A program made the position numbers and the translations under genes. The notes beneath the pieces were generated by a model. The model saw only the letters and a program-made list of their open reading frames with translations, was not told where the DNA came from and did not search any database. From Anaerolineaceae bacterium (GTDB lineage: Bacteria; Chloroflexota; Anaerolineae; Anaerolineales; Anaerolineaceae), in NCBI GenBank assembly GCA_014860845.1, contig JACZIY010000663.1, positions 1-10,432 on the forward strand: 10,432 nt of DNA, written 5' to 3'. Shown piece by piece: positions 1-4,747 of this stretch (position 1 is the first letter of the stretch; each line of letters opens with the position of its first letter).

Positions 1-1
1 A

Positions 2-328
2 CAGCAGAGATTATGTATAGCCCGTGCAATTGCCATCTCACCAGACATATTATTGATGGATGAACCAGCCTCAGCATTGGATCCTGTCGCCACTTTGAAG
101 ATTGAAGAATTGATGTGGGAATTGAAAGATAAATACACAATTGTTGTTGTCACACATAATATGCAGCAAGCCAGTCGAGTATCGGATTATACTGCGTTCA
201 TGAGTCTGGATCGAGATCAGATCGAAAATAGAATCGGTGTACTGGTTGAATTTGATGAAACAACCCGATTATTCACAAGACCTAAACTAAAAGAAACAGA
301 GGACTATATTTCTGGTCGATTTGGATAA
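2..328 (+). CDS. pstB: Phosphate ABC transporter ATP-binding protein PstB, C-terminal part (5' end outside window)
   Basis: This is the ATPase subunit of the PstSCAB high-affinity phosphate importer; it hydrolyses ATP on the cytoplasmic face of the PstA/PstC channel. The reading frame is open from base 2, giving 108 codons out of a family length of roughly 250. Visible are the end of the ABC signature helix ([11 protein letters not shown]), Walker B with the catalytic glutamate (ILLMDEP), the D-loop (ASALDP), the H-switch histidine ([16 protein letters not shown]) and the typical PstB ending DYISGRFG. The PASALDP and THNMQQA forms favour PstB over other ABC ATPases. An internal ATG at 53 falls inside Walker B and is not the true start. 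The usual downstream partner phoU is absent; prfA follows after about 100 bases behind its own promoter, so this is probably the last gene of a pst operon lying to the left. Confidence 0.93.
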   Translation, partial: QQRLCIARAIAISPDILLMDEPASALDPVATLKIEELMWELKDKYTIVVVTHNMQQASRVSDYTAFMSLDRDQIENRIGVLVEFDETTRLFTRPKLKETEDYISGRFG

Positions 329-341
329 TTATTAATTATCC
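323..341. repeat. Perfect 9-bp inverted repeat over the pstB stop codon
   Basis: GGATAATTA, a single central T, then TAATTATCC. The left arm contains the pstB TAA stop. As RNA it can form an 8-bp stem with a 3-base loop (ATT), but no U-tract follows, so it is not a textbook intrinsic terminator. It could be a weak terminator, a 3'-end stabilising hairpin or a protein-binding dyad. Confidence 0.5.
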
Positions 342-359
342 TCATCTGAAAATTCAAAT

Positions 360-389
360 TTCACATTATATGCATGGCGCTGGTATAAT
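360..389 (+). promoter_or_regulatory. Sigma70-type promoter of the prfA-prmC-tsaC operon
   Basis: A perfect -10 hexamer TATAAT at 384-389 is preceded by TGG, giving an extended -10. A weak -35 candidate TTCACA lies at 360-365 with an 18-base spacer. The predicted start of transcription is near 396, leaving a leader of about 30 bases before the prfA ATG at 427. Confidence 0.65.
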
Positions 390-426
390 TCCATGTTGCC
401 TATTCTTAATTAAATGAGTGAAGATT

Positions 427-1497
427 ATGTTAGATAAAGTAAAGTCAATTGAAGAAAAATACAACGAATTGTCTCATGCCCTTGAAAATGTGGGAGATGA
501 TTATCAAAAAGCAGCTCAAATTTCTAAAGAGCGTTCCGACATTGAAGAAGTTTACAAAAAATCACGAGAATATCGTCTTATCTGGGAACAAATTCAAGAA
601 TCGACGAAATTATTGGATGAAGATGATGAAGAACTAAAAGAGTTAGCTCAATTGGATTTGGAAAATCTGGAACCAAAATTAGATAAATTGGAATCAGAAC
701 TCAAGTCTTTATTAGTTCCCACAGATCCCAGAGACAAAAAAAATGTAATCATGGAAATTCGGGCTGGGACGGGTGGTGATGAAGCTGCATTATTTGCAGC
801 CGAATTGTTCAGAATTTATTCAAGATATGCTGAAAAAAGAAACTGGAAAATAGAAATCCTGAGTATTAATGAAATAGGTATTGGAGGAATTAAAGAAATT
901 TCCTTCAGCGTAAAAGGTTCTGGTGCATATTCGCGATTGAAATTTGAATCCGGTGTACATCGTGTTCAGCGAGTTCCCACGACTGAATCGTCAGGACGAA
1001 TCCATACGTCAGCAGTTACAGTTGCTGTCCTGGCTGAGGTAGAAGAATTTGATATTGAAATTCCAGCTTCTGATATTCGAATCGATGTGTTTAAATCTGC
1101 CGGGGCTGGTGGGCAAAATGTACAGAAAAACTCTACCGCTGTGCGAATAACACATTTTCCATCTGGTATGGTTATTGCCTGTCAGGATGAGAGATCGCAA
1201 TTACAAAATAAACTCAGAGCAATGAGTATTCTACGAGCACGACTTTACGAACTGGAAGAAAGCAAACGCAGTAATGAGTTAGATGCTGACCGTAAATCGC
1301 AGGTGGGTAGTGGTGACCGATCAGAAAAGATTCGTACATATAATTACCCACAAAATCGGGTGACAGACCATCGAATTAATGTTTCTTCTTACAATTTACC
1401 AGCAATTCTCGATGGTGAGATTGATATTTTTATAGACGAGTTATCCATCAGAAGTGAATCGGAACGATTATCTGCAGTAGGTGAGGATGACGATTAG
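427..1497 (+). CDS. prfA: Peptide chain release factor 1 (RF1)
   Basis: RF1 recognises UAA and UAG stop codons in the ribosomal A site and triggers hydrolysis of peptidyl-tRNA. The protein is 356 residues from ATG 427, the normal RF1 length. Numbered from that start, the stop-codon reading loop has PTT at 184-186, within VQRVPTTESSGRIHTSA, matching the PxT signature of RF1 rather than the SPF of RF2. The catalytic GGQ is at 228-230 in SAGAGGQNVQKNSTAVR. The C-terminal stretch RTYNYPQNRVTDHRI is also RF1-like. An in-frame GTG at 418 would add MKI, but MLDKVKSIEEKYNEL from 427 matches the usual RF1 N-terminus, so 427 is preferred; neither start has a strong Shine-Dalgarno. The last bases overlap prmC, whose product methylates this protein's GGQ glutamine. 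Confidence 0.97.
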   Translation: MLDKVKSIEEKYNELSHALENVGDDYQKAAQISKERSDIEEVYKKSREYRLIWEQIQESTKLLDEDDEELKELAQLDLENLEPKLDKLESELKSLLVPTDPRDKKNVIMEIRAGTGGDEAALFAAELFRIYSRYAEKRNWKIEILSINEIGIGGIKEISFSVKGSGAYSRLKFESGVHRVQRVPTTESSGRIHTSAVTVAVLAEVEEFDIEIPASDIRIDVFKSAGAGGQNVQKNSTAVRITHFPSGMVIACQDERSQLQNKLRAMSILRARLYELEESKRSNELDADRKSQVGSGDRSEKIRTYNYPQNRVTDHRINVSSYNLPAILDGEIDIFIDELSIRSESERLSAVGEDDD

Positions 1498-2326
1498 TAT
1501 CGCCGATTGGCGATATCAATCCAAAAAAATTCTTTCTGAAATCAGCGAAACCGCTGATATAGAAGTCAATGCCATTCTGTGTCAGGTTCTCGATAATGAC
1601 CTGGCATGGTGTTTGGCGAATTCAGAAACTGTTTTAGATCAAAGCAAAGTAATTGATTTAAATCAAAAAATGAATTCCTTGATGGCAGGTGTACCTTTAC
1701 CTTATGTCCTGGGGAAGGTAGATTTTTTTGGATATCAATTTTTTGTTGATGAAAACGTGTTAATTCCCAGACCAGAAACAGAACTATTGGTTGAAACAGC
1801 GATTGAATGGATTAATCAACATGAAAAAACAAAAAAAGTAGTTGACGTTGGTTGCGGCTCTGGCGCTATTATCATTAGCTTATTAAATCATTTTTCCGAA
1901 ATTGAAGGTTTGGGTATCGATATCTCTCGAGGTGCTTTGAATGTATCTTCTAAAAATAAAAATTTTCATGACATTCACCATCTGGAATTTGTTCAGATGG
2001 ATTGCCTTAGCGGCATATGTTCAAAATTCGATGTGATCGTAGCAAATTTACCATATATCCCTGAAGATTATTTGAATGACCTGAATGTTTCAAATTTTGA
2101 ACCATCTCTCGCATTAAATGGTGGCAAAGACGGATTAATGATAATAAATAAATTGGTTGAACAGCTTTCACCCCTGCTTAATTCTCCTGGATTGGCTTTA
2201 TTGGAGATTCAATATGACCAATCAGCTCGCATTGTTCAAAGAATCCGAGATTATATACCTACCGCTGTTATATCAATTTTGAAAGATTATTCGTCCCATG
2301 ATCGCATTCTTAAGATTGAGGTTTAA
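1487..2326 (+). CDS. prmC: Release factor glutamine N5-methyltransferase PrmC (HemK family)
   Basis: PrmC transfers a methyl group from S-adenosylmethionine to the GGQ glutamine of release factors, which raises termination efficiency. The protein is 279 residues from ATG 1487, with a helical N-terminal substrate-binding domain and a Rossmann methyltransferase domain. The HemK block PLPYVLGKVDFFGYQF leads into VLIPRPETELLV (about 91-102). SAM motif I is VVDVGCGSGAI, acidic motif II is GLGIDIS, and the active-site motif is ANLPYIP with NLPY at 187-190 instead of the usual NPPY. The gene overlaps the end of prfA; the upstream AGGTGAGG lies within prfA. A GTG at 1481 is an alternative start adding two residues. 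The overlap with its substrate gene implies translational coupling. Only the NLPY variant is unusual. Confidence 0.94.
   Translation: MTISIADWRYQSKKILSEISETADIEVNAILCQVLDNDLAWCLANSETVLDQSKVIDLNQKMNSLMAGVPLPYVLGKVDFFGYQFFVDENVLIPRPETELLVETAIEWINQHEKTKKVVDVGCGSGAIIISLLNHFSEIEGLGIDISRGALNVSSKNKNFHDIHHLEFVQMDCLSGICSKFDVIVANLPYIPEDYLNDLNVSNFEPSLALNGGKDGLMIINKLVEQLSPLLNSPGLALLEIQYDQSARIVQRIRDYIPTAVISILKDYSSHDRILKIEV
2318..2321 (+). promoter_or_regulatory. Ribosome binding site fixing the tsaC start at 2328
   Basis: GAGG sits six bases before ATG 2328, inside the last codons of prmC. The earlier in-frame ATG at 2298 has no comparable site and would add ten residues that are not part of the YrdC fold, so 2328 is the likely start. 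Confidence 0.65.
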
Positions 2327-2327
2327 T

Positions 2328-2957
2328 ATGCCAGAAATTATTGATCTTCGCAAATCATTTGAAGCAGCATTAGAAAAATCAGTTTCAATCCTAAATAATG
2401 GTGGACTTATTGTTTTTCCTACTGACACCGTGTATGGATTGGCTGCGAAGTTTGATGAAACTGAAGCAATTCAAAGAATTTACCAGGTAAAAGGACGTGA
2501 TCAGACCAAAGCTTTAGCTGTTTTGATAGCAAATTTGGATCAAATAAAAATCATTTCTCCCAGAATTTCCGAAAATGCGATGAAGTTAATCAAAATATTC
2601 TGGCCAGGTGCATTGACAGTAATTCTAGAAAAACGTAAGGAAATTAAAACGCCTATATCAACCGATAATTCCATCGGGATTCGGATTCCTGATGACCCAT
2701 TTGTTCGCGAATTATCAGAGCGAATTGGTCCTCTGGCAACGACTTCTGCTAATCGCTCTGGATTTCAGAGTACGACCAAAATTGATGAGGTGTTGAATCA
2801 AATTGGAGATTTGGTTGATTTGATTGTGGATGGTGGGGAATGTGAAGGTGGAATTCCTTCTACTGTAGTTGATTGTAGGGGTGAAGAAATTAAAATTCTT
2901 CGAGAAGGAGCGATTCCTAAAGAAGAAATATATAATAAATTTTCTGATGAGATTTAA
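2328..2957 (+). CDS. L-threonylcarbamoyladenylate synthase (TsaC/Sua5, YrdC domain)
   Basis: This enzyme makes threonylcarbamoyl-AMP from threonine, bicarbonate and ATP, the first step of the t6A modification at position 37 of ANN-decoding tRNAs. The product has 209 residues, one YrdC domain, and lacks the extra C-terminal domain of long Sua5 proteins. Signatures seen are GGLIVFPTDTVYGLAA (25-40), the basic nucleotide-binding set KGRDQTKALAVLI (55-67), IGIRIPDDP (116-124), TTSANRSG (138-145) and the glycine-rich segment ending GIPSTVVD (175-182). It starts one base after the prmC stop, so it belongs to the prfA operon; prfA-prmC-Sua5 is a common bacterial arrangement. Whether to call it TsaC or short Sua5 is nomenclature only. 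Confidence 0.94.
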   Translation: MPEIIDLRKSFEAALEKSVSILNNGGLIVFPTDTVYGLAAKFDETEAIQRIYQVKGRDQTKALAVLIANLDQIKIISPRISENAMKLIKIFWPGALTVILEKRKEIKTPISTDNSIGIRIPDDPFVRELSERIGPLATTSANRSGFQSTTKIDEVLNQIGDLVDLIVDGGECEGGIPSTVVDCRGEEIKILREGAIPKEEIYNKFSDEI

Positions 2958-2985
2958 TCATAAGAATATTTTACTTAGGACTTAA

Positions 2986-2998
2986 GAATTAATAATTC
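2986..2998. repeat. 6-bp dyad in the promoter spacer of the 3015 gene
   Basis: GAATTA, a central A, then TAATTC, a perfect dyad ending four bases before the -10 hexamer TACAAT. Its position is that of an operator, but it is short and AT-rich, so chance is a real possibility. Confidence 0.3.
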
Positions 2999-2999
2999 A

Positions 3000-3014
3000 T
3001 GCTACAATAAAAAT
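3000..3014 (+). promoter_or_regulatory. Extended -10 promoter giving a probable leaderless mRNA for the 3015 gene
   Basis: TGC directly precedes the -10 hexamer TACAAT (3003-3008), forming an extended -10. Exactly six bases, AAAAAT, separate it from the ATG, so the expected +1 is the A of the start codon. No Shine-Dalgarno is present. A -35 element is poor; the best candidate is TTAAGA at 2982-2987 with a short 15-base spacer, which extended -10 promoters can tolerate. Confidence 0.6.
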
Positions 3015-3434
3015 ATGTCGTCCACGAAGAAAAACACAGAAACTAAAGAACAATCTAAAAAAGAACATTTTTTACAAATTTATTTGCCATTATCATTTTT
3101 TTTGCTGTTGGTAATGATTGCCGCAGTGCTTGTCATCAATATTTCTGGTTCAAAAATTCAATCGGTTCAACAATGGGCAAATATATCTGCGGTTTTATTA
3201 ATCGTGCCTTTACTTTTTACCTCGTTTATAGTTCTTGCCATTCTTATTCTTCTGATTTTTGGTCAGGCAAAATTATTAAAATGGTTACCCATTCATTTTG
3301 CGAATTTTTATGTTTTTATAATGAAAATAGCTATTTTTATAATGAATGGCTCAAATAAAATTGTTACTCCTATCATAAAAACAAAATCAAAATTTTTCTC
3401 ACTCAAATCTATATGGAAGAAGGGTAGAATTTAG
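3015..3434 (+). CDS. Small membrane protein of unknown function (139 residues)
   Basis: I do not recognise this family. The product starts with a polar, lysine-rich cytoplasmic-type segment (1-18) and has two clear membrane helices, about 22-43 and 56-83. A third moderately hydrophobic segment lies at about 96-111 (FANFYVFIMKIAIFIM). The C-terminus is strongly basic (KTKSKFFSLKSIWKKGRI). The positive-inside rule puts both ends in the cytoplasm if there are two helices. No catalytic motif is visible. Six bases separate it from the next small membrane gene, so the two are likely co-transcribed and may act together. It lies after tsaC but behind its own -10 element, so it appears to be a separate unit. 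The frame is credible because it fills the space between flanking genes and has coherent membrane topology. Confidence 0.75.
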   Translation: MSSTKKNTETKEQSKKEHFLQIYLPLSFFLLLVMIAAVLVINISGSKIQSVQQWANISAVLLIVPLLFTSFIVLAILILLIFGQAKLLKWLPIHFANFYVFIMKIAIFIMNGSNKIVTPIIKTKSKFFSLKSIWKKGRI

Positions 3435-3440
3435 GTAATT

Positions 3441-3650
3441 ATGAGTCAATCTGGATCATCTAAAAGTAAAATTTTATTCGTTGGAGGTCTTCTTGGTCTT
3501 CTTAGTGGATTAATTGCCGCTTATTTATTACTTCAACGATCTGAACAGAATGAAAAGGACCTGAGTATCAGCCCAGGTGATGGTGTAAAAGTTGGGTTAG
3601 GTGTTCTCGGGGTTTTAAAATTGATTTCTGACCTTGGTGAAAGAAGTTAA
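3441..3650 (+). CDS. Single-pass membrane protein of unknown function (69 residues)
   Basis: I do not recognise this family. It has a short polar N-terminus, one glycine-rich membrane helix at about 11-32 (FVGGLLGLLSGLIAAYLLL), a charged linker (QRSEQNEKD) and a C-terminal hydrophobic or amphipathic segment (GVKVGLGVLGVLKLISDLG). A Shine-Dalgarno-like AGG at 3433-3435 overlaps the TAG stop of the preceding gene and lies five bases before this ATG, which supports translational coupling. The layout, with an N-terminal Gly-rich helix then a short soluble tail, loosely resembles YtxH-type proteins, including the 69-residue one at 8176, but the FAP motif after the helix is missing, so I do not assign it there. 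Confidence 0.7.
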   Translation: MSQSGSSKSKILFVGGLLGLLSGLIAAYLLLQRSEQNEKDLSISPGDGVKVGLGVLGVLKLISDLGERS

Positions 3651-3659
3651 TTAACTTCT
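3642..3659. repeat. Perfect 18-bp palindrome across the stop codon of the 69-residue gene
   Basis: AGAAGTTAA followed by TTAACTTCT; the TAA stop lies just left of the centre. As RNA it forms a 7-bp stem with an AATT loop, without a following U-run. It sits 32 bases before the kinase ATG and so could be an operator for that gene, a processing hairpin or a weak terminator. Confidence 0.5.
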
Positions 3660-3682
3660 AAGCAAATTATTCGCAATCTCCC

Positions 3683-3687
3683 AGGGG
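3683..3687 (+). promoter_or_regulatory. Ribosome binding site of the PfkB-family kinase
   Basis: AGGGG lies four bases before ATG 3692 (3688-3691 between), a standard Shine-Dalgarno that supports this start. No convincing promoter is seen between 3651 and 3691, so the kinase may be transcribed with the two small membrane genes. Confidence 0.6.
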
Positions 3688-3691
3688 ATCC

Positions 3692-4708
3692 ATGGATTCT
3701 TCAACACCTTTTTTACGATATATCGTTGCTGGAAAATTTACACGAGATTATCTTATATTACCTAATGGACAATCCTACATTGATATTAAAGGGGGAAGTG
3801 GATTTTATTCTGCAGCAGGACTTGGCTTATGGGATAATGACATAGGTTTGCTGGGCATCGTTAATGAAGAATTTCCTTTGGAATGGTTACAGAATGCGGA
3901 AAAACGAGGTTTTGATATACGGGGAATACAAATATTACCAAATTATTTTGATCAGAGGAATTTTATTGCTTACCCGACGATAGATGACCCTGATTACAGT
4001 AATCCCATTTCTCATTTTTCAAGAATTGGAGAACCTTACCCAAAAACACTTTTGGGTTACTCTGGTGTTGAAATTCCCAACCCAAAAAATAACCATTTAT
4101 TTCCAGTGATCAAAATTAAAGATATACCATTTGATTATCTGGACGTTACAGCCGTGCATATTTGTGCAATGGATTATCCATCACAATCCAGATTACCCTC
4201 TTTTTTTCGCCAGGGACATGCCACCACAATCACATTACTGGCAGCTGATGATTATATGAATACATTATATGGAGATTTGGTTCCGACCATTCTAAAAGAT
4301 ATTAGTGCATTTATTTGCTCCGAAACACAAATCAGGAATCTTTTCTATGGAAAAACATCCGACTTATGGGAAATGGTATCTGAATTGGATGTTTTTGGTT
4401 GTGAAATGATAATAATTATTACGAATAAAAACAAATTTCTTTTATGGGATCGAACTTCACGTAAGAAATTTGAAATTCCCCTATATCCTGCAACAATTCT
4501 TAACCCTACAGGCATGAAAGATTCTTTTTGTGGAGGGTTTTTGGCAGGATTAAGATCTAATCAGAATCCAGTTGATGCGGTTCTACAAGGTAGTATATCG
4601 GCTTCTTTTGCTGTAGAAGGTGTGGGTCCGTTTTATTGTCTGGATTCTTTACCTCCATTAGTAAAAGCCCGTCTGGATTACTTATTTCCCCATGTGATTG
4701 AGCTATAA
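3692..4708 (+). CDS. PfkB/ribokinase-family carbohydrate or nucleoside kinase, divergent
   Basis: Members of this family phosphorylate a hydroxyl of a sugar or nucleoside using ATP. The 338-residue length is typical. The N-terminal strand YIVAGKFTRDYL and the di-glycine substrate region KGGSGFYSAAGLGLW (G34, G35) are PfkB-like. The second signature is NPTGMKDSFCGGFLAGL from residue 271: the catalytic aspartate is kept (D277), but the usual D-T-x-G-A-G-D is changed to N-P-T-G-M-K-D, so the anion-hole GAGD has become GMKD. The C-terminal helix QGSISASFAVEGVGPF is in the usual nucleotide-binding place. The substrate cannot be read from the sequence. No sugar transporter or catabolic gene is adjacent. 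It could be an active kinase with altered phosphate binding or a family member with reduced catalysis. Confidence 0.85.
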   Translation: MDSSTPFLRYIVAGKFTRDYLILPNGQSYIDIKGGSGFYSAAGLGLWDNDIGLLGIVNEEFPLEWLQNAEKRGFDIRGIQILPNYFDQRNFIAYPTIDDPDYSNPISHFSRIGEPYPKTLLGYSGVEIPNPKNNHLFPVIKIKDIPFDYLDVTAVHICAMDYPSQSRLPSFFRQGHATTITLLAADDYMNTLYGDLVPTILKDISAFICSETQIRNLFYGKTSDLWEMVSELDVFGCEMIIIITNKNKFLLWDRTSRKKFEIPLYPATILNPTGMKDSFCGGFLAGLRSNQNPVDAVLQGSISASFAVEGVGPFYCLDSLPPLVKARLDYLFPHVIEL

Positions 4709-4728
4709 GAAATCCAATTATTGATTTC
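4709..4728. terminator. Weak hairpin just after the kinase stop codon
   Basis: GAAATC(C)AA-TTA-TTGATTTC can form an 8-bp stem with one bulged C, beginning directly after the TAA. It lies between two convergent genes, a logical terminator site, but is AT-rich and followed by CCCC rather than a U-tract. A second repeat, ATTAAT at 4735-4740 and 4747-4752 around an A6 run, overlaps the stop of the opposite gene; read on the minus strand its loop is a U-run. Confidence 0.35.
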
Positions 4729-4747
4729 CCCAAAATTAATAAAAAAA

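Noticed and set aside
53..328. An independent short gene starting at ATG 53
   Set aside because: The frame is open to the left edge and reads [11 protein letters not shown] before it. The ATG is inside Walker B of PstB, so this is only the cut end of pstB.
393..413. Six-codon frame MLPILN just after the prfA -10 element
   Set aside because: Its ATG lies before the predicted transcription start (about 396), so it is probably not in the mRNA.
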